Part shown: piece by piece, positions 21,735-33,544 of the stretch
Layout of the letters: each line of letters opens with the position of its first letter
Numbering within the stretch: position 1 is the first letter of the stretch
Assembly: GCF_004359215.1 (NCBI RefSeq)
Contig: NC_090615.1
Location: 6,830,429-6,894,428, forward strand
Source of the DNA: Bremia lactucae
Lineage: Eukaryota; Oomycota; Peronosporomycetes; Peronosporales; Peronosporaceae
Length of the DNA stretch: 64,000 bases
Reading direction: 5' to 3'
Position numbers and translations under genes: made by a program
The notes under the pieces: generated by a model
Told to the model about the DNA's origin: nothing
What the model saw: only the letters and a program-made list of their open reading frames with translations
Database searches by the model: none

Positions 21735-24700
21735 TTACGAGGTAGCCCCAAAGCCACCACCACCAGGAGTTTGCAGCGTCAAGATTTCGCCTGGGAGCAC
21801 GTCGACCGTGTTTTTTCCACCCAAATTTACCGTCCGACCACCGAGGCGTTGCAAATGATTCATTCCGCGTGCCCCTGGGGCGCCACCCTCCAGTCCGTAA
21901 GGCTCAAAGGCTCGGCGTTCCGATAGAATACTCACCGTCATACGCTCCAAAAACTCAATCTGACGTACAACGCCGTCGCCGCCACGGAATTGGCCAGCCC
22001 CACCAGATCCGGATCGGAGGTGAAAGGCGCGCAGTAGCACAGGATAGCGTTTCTCGAAAATCTCGGGGTCGGTTATCCGCGTATTGGTCATGTGCGTGTG
22101 AATGCCACTTCGGCCATGCCACGACGGACCAGCACCGGCTCCCCCCGCAATGGTCTCGTAGTACCCGCCTAGAGTCGCACTTCCAAATGTAAGGTTATTC
22201 ATACAGCCTTGCGACGCCGCACAGGCCCCAAAGGCTTTAAGAATAACGTCCGTAATCCGCTGACTCGTGAGCACGTTGCCGCCCACAACAGCAGCTTTCT
22301 CACTTGGATTAAGAATGCTTCCTTCAGTTGGAAAGCGCACTTCAATGGGAGTTAAACACCCTTGGTTCAATGGCAAGTCTTCGTCGGAAAGCAAACAACG
22401 GAGACAGTAGATAATAGCGGAATACGTCACAGCCGGGGGCGTATTGATATTTCCAAATACTTCCGGTCCCGTGCCAGCAAAATCAAAGATTGCCGACTTT
22501 GTGTTGCGATCAATTGTGATTTGAAGCGCAATTTTCGTGCCATCATCCATAAAATCATGAGCGTGGACGATACCCACGGGAGGCAGCTGTCGCTGGAGCG
22601 AGAACTCGCACAGCATTTGACGGACCGCCATCTCAGCCGCTTGCTGGATGTAATTCATATACGCTGTCACGACAGGTAGCGAGTATTCACTACAGAGCTC
22701 CCGCGTAAGCACGACTCCACGTTGATTCGCGGCAATCTGAGCGCGCAAGTCCGAGAGATTATCCCGCAAATTGCGCGTACCAATGCAAGGCCGTCCATGA
22801 TCGTCCAGGCGTCCCTTTTGCAGTAGAATCTCTGTCATTTCTTCCTCACGAAACTTGCCGACGGTGCCATCGACAAGCTTAAACGCAACGATGGCCGCCC
22901 CTTCCTCTGACAAGGTCTTGGACAATGGAGGCATCGAACCAGGGGCAATTCCTCCAATATCGGCATGATGCCCACGACTCGCCACAAAGAATTTAATCTG
23001 ACTGCTCGTTTGATCAAAGACGGGAGTAATGACGGTGATGTCGGGTAAATGCGACCCTCCTGCGAGCTGGGGGTGATTCGACACCAGTACATCGCCATCG
23101 TGTAAGTCACTGCCCCAAAACTGAAGCTGACAACGCACGGCTTGCTGCATCGCCCCTAAGTGCACAGGCAAATGAGGCGCATTGGCTACGAGTCCACCAT
23201 CAGGTCCAAAGAGCGCACACGAAAAGTCGAGACGTTCCTTTATATTCACAGACACGGACGTTCGGGCTAAGGTGCGCCCCATTTGCTCGGCGATGCCCAT
23301 AAACCGATGCGAGAAGACCGACAGCTGAATCGGATCCAGGGGCACAAAGTCGGTTGCTTTTACAGCCATAAGTTTCTGATCCAAGTCGGCACTGTCACGC
23401 GTCGATACGACGTAGAGGTCCCCACTCGGCATCACTCGGGCGTCCCACTCCGACTCGACGATCACCGTTGCTGTGCCTTGCATAATAATCGCCGGTCCGC
23501 TGTACACAGCACCACGTCGCTCCATCAGATCCTCATGCAAATAGACTGGAATCGGCTTCCATGCCTTGTCCTGTTCAGAATAAAATCGAGTCATGGAATG
23601 AGGAACACACGGCTCCACTGCATCAGCCGTAACAGAAGCCTTGGGGGCTACATCTTTCAAGTCCGGAGACACCGTCGCACGTACACGCACGTCATCGACA
23701 AGAATGACACGGTTCTGTAGCACAAATCCAAATTCGCGCTGATATGTTTCGATAAAACTGTTTTCGAAATCAAAGGCAGTGAGCGCGGCGACGCTCGTAG
23801 CAACGGATTCGCCTTTGGCACAAACAGGTCCACGCGTCATCACGGCATTGTCCGTGCCATCATATCGCAAGTTCAAAAAGTACTGCACCTGCACGTCTTC
23901 CGGTTGAAAATTATCATTCATGAGTTCCATCGTGGCTTCTTGAGCGAGCTCGATTAGACTGCGTACGACTGCGAGCTTAGAGTCTGCATTTAAGACGACA
24001 GAAGATGGCGATTGCTTATCCACGACGCTATCGGCAACACTCAAGCCATAGGCCGAAAGAATGCCACTATACCGGTGTATATAAATCCTTGACATGCCCA
24101 AAGCTTTGGCAATCGAGCACGCGTGTTGCGGTCCTGCGCCGCCAAAACAAGCCAATACGTGGGTACTCAAGTCGAATCCTTTATTCTGCGTCAGGTTCCG
24201 AATCGGACGGCACATGGCTTCGTTCGCAACGCGCAAGAACCCTGACGCCACGTCTTCCATCGTATACTGCGTCTTATTGCAGGTATTGATCTCACTCGTT
24301 AGCTCTTCAAACGCTTTCTTCGAGCCAGCAACATCCAGCGGTTCGTTTTCATTCAGACCAAAGATTTTTGGAAAGAAATCGGGTAAAATTCTTCCAGTGA
24401 CTAAATTTGCATCGGTGACACTAAGGTAGCCATTTTTACGATAACACACGGGGCCAGGGTGCGCCCGCACGGACTCGGGTCCGACGAGAAAGAGTCCGTT
24501 CTTATAGAAAAGGCGAGAACCGCCACCCGCAGCGACCGTTTGAATATCAAGCTGTGGAGCTCGTACCGTCACGTTCGCAGTCACGCTTTCGAGCACGTGT
24601 TCAAAGGTGCCATCAAAGCGCGAGACGTCGGTGGACGTCCCGCCCATATCAAAGCCAATGACCGCAGAGAAAACGTCCAAGGCCTCTGGTGGCCGCGTCG

Positions 24701-25737
24701 TACGTGCATAGCCCACGACACCACCGGCTGGACCCGACAGAATCGCACGATGGCCATAAAAGTGCTTCATTCGTGCCAATCCTCCATCACTCTGCATAAA
24801 ACTGATCTTCACTTTGTCTAATCCGTCGCCAAAGCCAGCACAGAACGATGCTACGTATTTCTTAATCACCGGCGTTAGATACGCATCGGCACACGTGGTA
24901 AAGCCACGAGGCACTGCTTTGATCATTGGCATGACTTCTGATGATAAAGAGATTTGAGTAAATCCCAATTTGGTAGCTATATCCCGAACAAGTTCTTCAT
25001 GTCGTGGAAAAGTATACGAATGGAGCAATACAATGGCTACACTTTTAAACCCATCATTTCGCGCAGCTTGAAGCTTTCTTGTCACGTCTTGAACGTCGAG
25101 CTCTTGGAGAATACGTATATAGTCCCCACTGACACCTTTTGTATCGGTTGGCAGTCGATTGGTTTCATTATTCACCACTTGAAGACGCTCTTCTACCTCA
25201 ACGACCGATTCGTAGAGTGTCTGTAGAGACTCACGTTAGTTCACAAAATACGCCATACAACGCAAATGGGTACTTCACTGACATCAGGCATGTGAATCTC
25301 TAGGTCAAAGATCTTAGGACGCGATTGATTGCCAATGTAGAGAAGATCGCGAAATCCTTTGGTAGTGACCAGTACTGTACGCTCTCCCTTGCGTTCGAGC
25401 AAGGCATTCGTTGCGACTGTTGTACCCATTCGAATGCTTTGGATCATGGACGTGTCGACGGGCTTTTTTCGTGGGTGTGAAGCTCCCGTCATGGCTTCTA
25501 ATACACGACGAATGCCCTCTCTATTGACAGCGACAATTGTGTTTAGAGGGCTATGCGCTTTGAATCAGGACGTACGTACCGTGGCGCGTCCGGATAGTTG
25601 GCCGGATCTTCCGACAGGAGCTTGATCACGTTGGGAATGACGTCCACAATGTCCCCTTGGGCGTTTAACACATCCATCTCGGCGTATACATCGGTAAAGG
25701 TCCCACCACGGTCGATGGCGAAGCGAAAAACTCGCAT
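21735..25737 (-). CDS. OPLAH: ATP-dependent 5-oxoprolinase
   Basis: Three exons on the minus strand (25737-25580, 25520-25274, 25220-21735) join to 1296 residues, near the 1,288 usual for eukaryotic 5-oxoprolinase. The enzyme hydrolyses 5-oxo-L-proline to glutamate with ATP in the gamma-glutamyl/glutathione cycle in the cytosol. Domain order: hydantoinase A N-terminal part ([12 protein letters not shown] near residue 8; [16 protein letters not shown] in exon 2), the hydantoinase A ATPase-like core ([16 protein letters not shown] about 324-339), then hydantoinase B ([35 protein letters not shown], a GHHADIGG motif), ending TPGGGGFG. The introns are 59 and 53 bp; the second contains CTAAC as a likely branch site. 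Splicing restores DAPREGIRR and [14 protein letters not shown], as expected for the family. The gene is complete with no frameshift. Its 5' end borders the retroelement zone. Confidence 0.95.
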
Positions 25738-26012
25738 TATTGATCCGTGGATTCGTTAGATTGACGACACGTAAATGTCTTTCATTTGCACTCAATTGCA
25801 GATACTGGAGTAAAATTCCAAATTTTCATATCACAGTCTAACAATGTTCTAATAGAGAGTCAATCGAGAATTGCTCTATTAACAAGTTGTTAAACCTCAA
25901 GCTGTGGATGATTTACTGGAAGTAAAATAGGAATGGTGGGGATAATGAATTTATCACACCTTGGATTTTATGGCTCAGAATATACGAGCCATGCATTAAT
26001 AGGCAGCATCAA
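25738..26012. other. OPLAH upstream region ending in a gypsy protease scrap
   Basis: About 275 bp upstream of the 5-oxoprolinase ATG. The first roughly 200 bp show nothing recognisable and must hold the promoter. From about 25930 the plus strand resembles the protease-linker segment seen elsewhere in family A (GGATTTTATGGCTCAGAATA, then ACGAGCCATGCATTAAT), so retroelement sequence begins there. Confidence 0.5.
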
Positions 26013-26095
26013 TGTAACGGGGCACCTTTTTTGTTAGTGCTGATGACAATACTACTCAACCTACACTGATTATAGTGAAGGTGGTGTGGGCGGGC
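26013..26095 (-). repeat. 3'-end fragment of a gypsy family A LTR
   Basis: Minus-strand end of the family A LTR: TGTAACGGGGCACC on the plus strand, followed by a TAGTGCTGATGAC-like stretch and CCTACACTGATTATAGTG. This matches the terminal part of the LTR at 60239. Only about 80 bp are present. Confidence 0.65.
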
Positions 26096-26719
26096 GCTAG
26101 AAATTGCACGCCATTGCCAAACTTTCACTACCTCCCCAGTTGTATCGCTCCACGGGTGTAGTCCGGTCAGTGGGGCTAGCCGCATATTCTTCCAAGTCCC
26201 ATTTGAATTGTTTCGTAGAGTCGCTGCTCTCCGTTCCCCATCCAACCTCGATTTACATTCACTAACGTGGTCACATGGGTCTCGTTAATGAATTGTTCCA
26301 CCATAAACATCTGTCCCGTGTATTTAATCCCCCGCTTTAAAGCTCGATGTGGCCGTAAGCATAACTTCCTCCCAATCACCCAGCTCGTTATTGGCGATCG
26401 CTTCGAACAATGACATGGCTATACAATTTCCAGTATCTGGTGTTTGAACAAGTTGTAACCCTATCTTGTGTTAAAGTGGCAAATGTCCACGGCATCGATA
26501 TGCAACCTTTTTAAAGTACACGCTCCGTTGCATCCCTTAACTCGCTCAATACTCCGCATGATCGTGTTACGCTTCTTCTATTTAAGCGCCATTAATTGAG
26601 GCTTTGGTGGGATTGTCGGTGGGTTTTCTTGTGAAGTCGTAGCATTGACTCAGGAACCTGAGGCCCCTGTGAGTGGCAGAAATCTTCATTTTCCCCAGAT
26701 AAGTCGATATCCGCTTCAC
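26096..26719. other. Unrecognised sequence upstream of the LINE
   Basis: No gene is recognised. Two short minus-strand open frames (26379-26176 and 26810-26592) have no motif that I can name. The second, rich in Ser and Pro (GRPGVFPPTPTASE), could be an inverted piece of a LINE ORF1, but that is a guess. Confidence 0.3.
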
Positions 26720-29530
26720 TCGCAGTGGGTGTAGGTGGAAAAACACCGGGTCTCCCTCTTTTATTGGCCACGGCTATCGTTGCAATTGGAACTGAACTAC
26801 CGGACGGCAAGGACTCACCTACGTCGTTCTGGATGGGCTCATTATCCCTCTTAGAAAGAAGGGAGATTACGCTGATGCTATGGACTACCGGCCGTATCTT
26901 TACTTCAAACAGGTTACAAACTATTCGCTAAAGTCCTGGCAACACGACTCCAACGCACGATGAATAAACCGATCGGTGATACACAACAGGGAATTGTCCA
27001 TGGCCGCCAAATGATGAAAACAGTGATGATGATGATTGGCCATCTTGGCCACTGCACGCGATGATCCTGATGTAGCTGCGATGAACAGCCGGGTATATTT
27101 TTGCGGCTGGATTTCGGCAAGGCTTACAACAGGGTCGCTCGTGATTTCTTATTTATAGTTCTGGATCGATTTGGATTCTCCCAAGCCTTCATATCGATGA
27201 TGCGCAAATTGCATTACACGACGACGGCTCGACTCCTCGTCAACGGTTTGTAATCACAACCGATGAAGATTAAGACGGGAATTCGACAGGATTGCCCGCT
27301 TGCGCCGCTGTTGATTATATTGGCGGCGGAGGACTTGGCTCTGGCGATTATGCAGGATCCCGAACTCCAGGGAATACAAGTACCAGGAGGTCCTAACGAG
27401 CGGCAAATTACTTAGCGTATGTTGATGATTCGACGGTTTTCGTAGGAAGTCCGATAGCTTCCACGAGTGCTACATATTGTAGCCGCATTTGGGAAGTATT
27501 CCGGGCTCACGGTTCAGCCAGCAAAGAGTCATTTTTTTAACAAGGTGGTATCACTAGCCGGCTATGAAGGTCTATCTGTGCTACAATCAGGTGACACGAC
27601 TCGATACCTAGGATACCAAGTTGGAATTGGGAAGCTAAAAGATGCAAATTGGGCCGTCCGGCTACGCACGGTGAAGCGGCGGCTTGCTACAGCAACCCGC
27701 GTGGCTACCAGTGTCGCTCTCCGGACACAGATTCTAAACGTAATTATGCTACCTTGCATACTCTTCACAGCAGCAGTCCCTGACAAGCCCGACTGGGCAA
27801 TTAAAGAGATTCGCAATTTACAAAATTAATTCCTATGGAGGCACTCACTATCGACGGAAACAAGCCGGAACAAGGTCAATCCTGGACTTCTGTCCACACG
27901 TAAAGAGGCAAGAGGCGTAGGATTAATCTCCATCCCAGTGGCAGCAAAAGCACACCGCATCAAACACGCACTTTGTGGCTAACACCACGGGCAGACGTGT
28001 ACGGGACGGATTGGAAATACTGAGTATTTCGAAAGTCGATTCATAACACCGCAAGAACCGGTTCATACCAGACAAATTGGACACCAGCCCTGGACATCGT
28101 ACCGAGCCGAGTTAGGTGGATGGCTTCGACCAAAATAGCAGATCTAACGGAACTGATGGATAGACATAACAGAAATATGATACTTGTCATATCGCAGACG
28201 ATAGATCGGAGAGATGGAGATCGGCTAACAATTTTTTGCGAGAGCCATTGCCAGAGATATTATGGACAGACGGTTTTGGCCTACATATCAGTGGGCAGAC
28301 AACCCCTGGATCCGGGACAGAACTGGAAAGTAAATGACACCGCGAAATATAACAGAATTCGGCAGTGTGCTCTGGCCGACAAGAAAAATTAAAAGGACGG
28401 GTCCTACCACATTCACTTTTTGCGTCCCGATGTCTCCGGGGGCGGCTTCGCATCATACGGATCGCAAACTAATGCGGTGGGCGTTAACGATTGTATTCGG
28501 TAGTACGTTGCAGAGAAACGCGCGGTGCAGAGCTCCGTAACGCTATGGAATCCGCCGGATCTCTCAGTCCCGTATCGGTGGAACCTGGTGGAAGACAGTA
28601 CAGTTCATGGCACAGCCGCTCTGCCAATGCGTCAGGAGGTGATCGTTCTAAGACAAGAGCCGGACGGATTCCACTGGAGGGTTGATGAAAAGGCATCCTT
28701 TCTCGTAGGATGCCGACTGATGTGGCGGACCTGTATCAATTTAACGGGACCATGTACTTGTCGTAGAGGCACACATAGCAGAACACGGTTTCCCGTGGGT
28801 GGTTCCATTAACTACTTCGAATTGTCACGTGCTTTGGCATATAAAACGACAACCTTACAAGCAAGCCAAAAGGGTACTTGGTAAGGGGCTCAATGGAGTA
28901 ATTGCACCAATCAGCGGAACGAAATGAAAGCAACTTTGCGGCTCTAGAACACACAACGAAGGAGTTGTGAATTCACCGCAATGCAATCACCGAATACCAG
29001 GTGTAGGTAAACTATCGAATGGTGCTCATCAGCTCAATTCTTACAGCCCTGGACGGGAAATCAATAACTGCTGTCGAAAATTGCCGGTCTATAGCGGGCA
29101 GAAAGAGACTCTGGATCACATATTTTGGAAGTGTTTGGTTGCCCAAGGGTGCTAGAAGACAATCATTACCTTCTGGATAGGTCATATGGTGACACAAGAC
29201 AGCCTGCAGCAGCTTTTGTATGGCACGGAGGCCCCCATCGCTGACTCCACTAATTACACGGAGGTTTGCAGAACGCGTTCGGAGATAATTTGGCAGCGCG
29301 TCCGTCAATGGAAGCATATTTGGTGAGTATTATGTTCGATCCATCACGACCTTCTGGGTTATACGAAATGGAGTTGTTTAAGAGGGCAAGAATTTTACGA
29401 TGGAGGGGTGCATTAAAGAATTTAAACTTCAATGTATTTTTCGTCAACTGCAAGCGTGTGCCTCGAAACTTCACGTCCACAAAGGCACAGAGGAAGGTTT
29501 CTACGAAGCTAATGGTATGTATTATTTTAA
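26720..29530 (+). mobile_element. Degenerate non-LTR (LINE) retrotransposon, RT to zf-RVT end
   Basis: A LINE-type reverse transcriptase is readable across frameshifts. The 5' RT motif lies near 26840-26990 (LLFKKGDYADAMDYRP; LFAKVLATRLQRTMNKP; IGDTQQGIVHGRQM). [13 protein letters not shown] is near 27115, [14 protein letters not shown] near 27275, and the catalytic YVDDS box at about 27418-27432. The thumb region is open at 27467-27829 (LGYQVGIGKL). The C-terminal zinc-ribbon typical of LINE RTs lies near 29090-29150 (ETLDHIFWKCLVAQGC). Downstream frames to about 29530 still look like LINE C-terminus. No endonuclease domain or poly(A) tail is recognised. It is 5'-truncated and dead. Confidence 0.75.
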
Positions 29531-29552
29531 AGCCTATAATAACGCTATAGAA

Positions 29553-29765
29553 TAGAGAAAAGTAAAACTGTATTAATAGTTGTAGCTATCTACGAAACGA
29601 TCTTCTATCTACTACTAAACTTATTATATTAATAACTAACTAAGCATGGCGCCTTATTGCGCACCGACCAATCGTGTCTTATAACGATTGGCGTGATTAG
29701 TTTAGACCAATCAATAGCGCTAACGTCTTATTGCATCAATATTACCAAATTTGGTCTTAAGAGAG
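29553..29765 (-). repeat. Internal fragment of a gypsy family A LTR
   Basis: Matches, in the same orientation, the central part of the minus-strand LTR at 60239-60738: ATCTTCTATCTACTA, GCCTTATTGCGCACC, CGATTGGCG, CAATCAATAG and TTACCAAATTTGG appear in the same order. Both LTR ends are missing. Confidence 0.6.
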
Positions 29766-29917
29766 AGACGCAGTCTATTTAACAGTGATAAGGTGCACAA
29801 GACGTCTGGAAAATCCTAAGCCAGGTTAGCAAGGACTCGCCGCTGTGTGCGATGCTGTAGCTGGTAGAAGAGTGAATAGCTCAATGCATTGTATGAAACG
29901 AATCTCGTCCACCATTG

Positions 29918-30019
29918 TGTAACTTCCTGCGCTCCCGCGTTGCTAACACCTCACCTACACTGTAACCAGTGTAAGGTGAACTAGTACTAATTAGTTCAAC
30001 TAAAAGGTGCCCCGTTACA
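29918..30019 (+). repeat. 3' end of a family A LTR, 5' side of an element
   Basis: It ends GGTGCCCCGTTACA and is followed at 30021 by CTGGTAGCAATTCG, where the TGG start of a primer-binding site is expected. The upstream part of the LTR is missing. The gag of the same element begins just downstream. Confidence 0.65.
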
Positions 30020-31260
30020 CCTGGTAGCAATTCGTAGTCCGACCTACGCACGTTCCATCTAAGGACATGTTGGATGAAGAAGGAGGGAGCTTTCCAGCCC
30101 CTCAAGAAAGTTATCACGCAACGCGTGAAGGGTTTACTTATTTGAGTGACCTTCAATGGAGAGTTGAGACGTAAGCATTTTCATGCTGCTAATGGACTGA
30201 CGCTTCCGCGTCGACCCGAAAGCTTATATTTCGAAATCTCTAAGTTTAAGGCAGTCGAAGGCGACTCCCTTCTGAGGTGGTTTGTCGAATTAGATGACGC
30301 CATAGAAGCTCGTCGTATCAGTAATGATGCGACGAAAGTGAATTTTGGCATGTCCAACTTAGCCGGCCGTGCCAAATCTTGGGCTTTGGAACTAAAGCTT
30401 CACGACCCATCAATCTTTAGGTCGTATGAGGTCTTTAAGACCCGGCTCAGACAAACTTTTTAGCTGCCACGTGCCGAATTCAGGGCTCGAGCCTAGCTCC
30501 TGGATTTGAAGCAGGGCAAGCGTGACATTCACGCTTATACCCAACAAAGACGATACCTTGTAAGTTGTATCGTGAGTCATCCAATAGATGAGCAAACACA
30601 GCTAACAGTGTTTAATAAAGGTCTTGCAGACGGTCCTGTCAAGACTCACCAGTTCCAGCTTGAACTAGAGACGCTAGACCAAGCGGTCTCTGTAGCGGAA
30701 CAGGAGGACTTCAGCCTAAAACAGGCTTTCGGCCACTGTGGGGCTTAGCGTTCTACGAAACGACAAGAAAACGGAGGTCCAGAACCTATGGACCTCTTGA
30801 ATGTAGAGAGCGAGACCTCGCTCTTCGAGGTACAAGCGATTGCAAAAATGCAATGGTTGTCAAAAGACGGGCAATTACGTCTATGAGTGTAGTGCCCCGT
30901 TGCTCAGTGCCTAGAACACTGAGCGTAAAGTTCGACTTCCCGATAGGTGCAGCTGAGAACGCGGATCCAACGTTGTTGCGATCGCAACGGCGAGGCGGAT
31001 CATCAAAACCGGTCGGGTTAGTAGGAGCGGAGCGCCCTACTGATCCAGCAACGTCAAAAAAAATTGCAGGTCTTTTGACGAAAGTTGCTCCTCACACAAA
31101 AATTGTGTGTAAATGCCCCCGGGGATGAGATTGACCTCATTACCATGAAAAATAAAAGTGTCAAATAAATTGCCACTTATATCCATGGTCGATTGTGAGG
31201 CGTCAGATAATTCTTTTAAACGCCAATCTAACGGGTTGACGAATTATCTTAAAATTTATT
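30020..31260 (+). pseudogene. Gypsy family A gag and protease remnant
   Basis: Gag capsid-like segments are readable at 30146-30463 (KFKAVEGDSLLRWFVELDDA; NLAGRAKSWALELKLHD) and 30506-30748 (DVHAYTQQRR-like, then EDFSLKQAFGHCGA). A stop (TAG) at about 30462 interrupts gag. Near 30845-30895 another frame carries a nucleocapsid knuckle, CNGCQKTGNYVYEC, in which Asn replaces the usual His. About 30920-31080 is the linker (ENADPTLLRSQRRGG), and 31180-31260 is a very decayed protease (SMVDCEASDNSF, Glu instead of Gly). RT and RNase H are missing, because integrase follows at once. Confidence 0.7.
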
Positions 31261-31279
31261 CTAACAATCCTTAAAAGGA

Positions 31280-32690
31280 TTGTCGAAACTGTTTCGATCC
31301 ACAACAGATCGAACTGCCGTTGCTGTCGACATACCTCGTGTCGTCATCCTTACCCATAATAATTTGCGTTTACGCATTATGTATGAGTGCCACGATGCAC
31401 CAATAAGTGGGCATCGTGGACGTGAGAAAACTTATCGTGAGATAAGTCGCGACTTCTACTAGCCTCACCAGTGCGAATTTTTTCAACGGGTGAAGCCTAG
31501 CCCTTCATACCGTGCTTCGATACAACCTCTGCCTGTTCCGGCAAAGTATTGGTAGTCCGCATCTATGGACTTCATCTTCGGATTCCCCGAAGACGATCAC
31601 ATAAATAACGTATTCTTGTGATTGTTGAGCGTTTAAGCACGATAGTTTATCTTGCTCTCGGAGTCGACCACAGCCAAAGGCTGGGCTCATGTCTTTGTGG
31701 ACACGACATTTCGACTCCATGGGTTAACCCGTGAACTGGGCTTAAAACGAGACCTCATATTCACGTCGGAGTTTGGCACTCTGTGTTCAAATTGCTTAAA
31801 ACACACTTGAAAATTTCAACTTCTAAAACAGATGTATAGACAGAACGCGTATATCGTATCCTCGAAGAGATACTTCGCGGATCCGTCCACTCTTTTACAT
31901 GTTGAAGCGAGTTCTTGCCGATGGTAGAATTTGCCATCAACAATACAGTGCATGCTTCTACAAAGCATTTACCGTATTTCGTTAATGGCTGACGCCATCC
32001 ACGTATACCCATCTTGTTTGAGAGTGACTCTTATTTAAGGATAGAGGGATAGACTCGCTCAAGCAAAGAACAATCTAGCTCTTGCTCATCACGCATCAGC
32101 ACTTAGGACAATGCGAAGATAACAATGTTGATATGATCAACATTGAACTCGACAAACTCAGTAATAGCGATAATGCTATTACTGACTTAGACAACGATGC
32201 TGAAAGACTCAGCATCGATAACAAAATTATTAATGAGAACGATAATACTCTTAATAACGAAGGAATTGATATCTCCGCTGTGCGAGCTGGTCGCACTGAA
32301 AACAAAAATAAAACTAAGTCAGCGAGTGATTCCTGTTGGCTAGAGAAGCAGTTGTCCGTTTCGTACAGGATTCCATCGCTGATGCAGTGGACCTACAGAA
32401 GCGGAACTCTATCAAAAATGGAAGAGCAAAATACTTTTATTTAATGCTAATGACCTAGTCCTACTGTCTACGGTACAAACTACCAAACCACGTAGTGACG
32501 AATGTAGGCAGTGATAAATTACCGCCCAGGTATATCGGCCCGTTTCGTGTACTACATCGCAAGGCAATGCGTACACGATCGACCAGCCTCGAAGTATGCG
32601 TACGCATCCTGCGTTTTATGTTGGGCGTCTCCGTCCATACCATCAGTACGAGACTTCTTCCAATTCCAGATTACACCGGAACGGTCTAAG
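31280..32690 (+). pseudogene. Gypsy family A integrase remnant
   Basis: Integrase N-terminal zinc-binding part at 31340-31460 (RLRIMYECHDAPISGHRGREKTY), core fragments at 31540-31980 (MDFIFGFPEDDH; ILRGSVHSF; EFAINNTVHAST) and the C-terminal extension and barrel at 32080-32690. The extension is unusually rich in Asn and Asp (IELDKLSNSDNAITDLDNDAE). Stops are frequent. The block 32040-32690 recurs almost unchanged, in reverse, at 35110-35790. Confidence 0.7.
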
Positions 32691-33273
32691 GCGTCTGCCA
32701 AAGCCTGATGATCCGGAGCTAAAGTATGAAAGTCTCGGGACAAAGTCTAGTTTTCATGAACTAGACGATTTACTACATCTTCTAGGGATGATATCTTTTG
32801 AGGAGCTGTCACCGGCTCGTTTAAAGGGACTGATGTGGCTGCTCGCTTGCCAGTTGATAAACTTGCGCATAGTTTTTGAGCTGGTCGAGAGAAACATTGT
32901 CGACCGTCTCCGCTAACTCGCGACGACGGGATTGCTCGTGATCAACGTCCTCCCAAAAATGACGGAGGACGGGATCCAAGTCACGGTGTTCACTCGGGTC
33001 CGGCGATCCCGTTTTCTCTCCATCTTCACACCCACTGACTGATTCGAGTGGTGAATAGCGTTTCCTTGTTGAACGTTTTTCGAATCCATCGTGAGGTATA
33101 GGGGTTTGAACGAGTTATCTCGTTCGATGCGACGATATTTACCCTCGCATGCTAGTTGGAATCCTCCTTCCCTAGTGATGATGGATGTTCCGGGTCTCGC
33201 TCGACAGTACGAAGAGACCCATCCTTCTCAACAGAGGATCCATCAGAGAACGAGCGCTTCCAGCGCTCATAAA
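32690..33273 (-). pseudogene. Antisense accessory ORF, C-terminal coiled-coil part (copy 1)
   Basis: On the minus strand, frames read DHEQSRRRELAETVDNVS, then PHQSLTSRPVTAPQKISSLEDVV and HQALADALDRSGVI, running into the end of the plus-strand integrase. The same protein segment is on the plus strand at 34870-35150 and, more diverged, at 53540-53820. It lacks the N-terminal MATNK part because the element is fused here to another copy's LTR. Frameshifts are present. Confidence 0.55.
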
Positions 33274-33400
33274 ATTTTGGAACTATTTAAGTCAAAATAA
33301 TAAAGATAATAATTCTGTACTTCTTTATTTGTTTTCTCATATAGGAAATAATATTTATTATTCCTCGTATAGGAAATAATACTTATGAAACTATACACCA
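33273..33400 (-). repeat. Truncated 3' LTR of an inverted gypsy family A element
   Basis: The minus strand of this block matches the first 120-130 bp of the family A LTR (TTGACTTAAATAG and two AGGAAATAATA-like motifs on the plus strand). It is followed at 33409-33416 by CCCCCCTA, the complement of the polypurine tract. It is the 3' LTR of the element that reads leftwards from 38169, cut short where it joins copy 1. Confidence 0.65.
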
Positions 33401-33544
33401 CGATACTACCCCCCTAACAAATAGTCACTATAGTGACTGATGTTGGGTGGCAGGAAATACATAATGTCCTTCCCTGTAGTTTTACAGTTGGTTTTAATCG
33501 AAATACCGAATTTATTTGCATTATTGATCTTGACCAAAATTAAC

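Noticed and set aside
25241..25737. Two separate small minus-strand genes upstream of the large hydantoinase-like frame
   Set aside because: They are the first two exons of 5-oxoprolinase. Splicing restores family motifs across both junctions.
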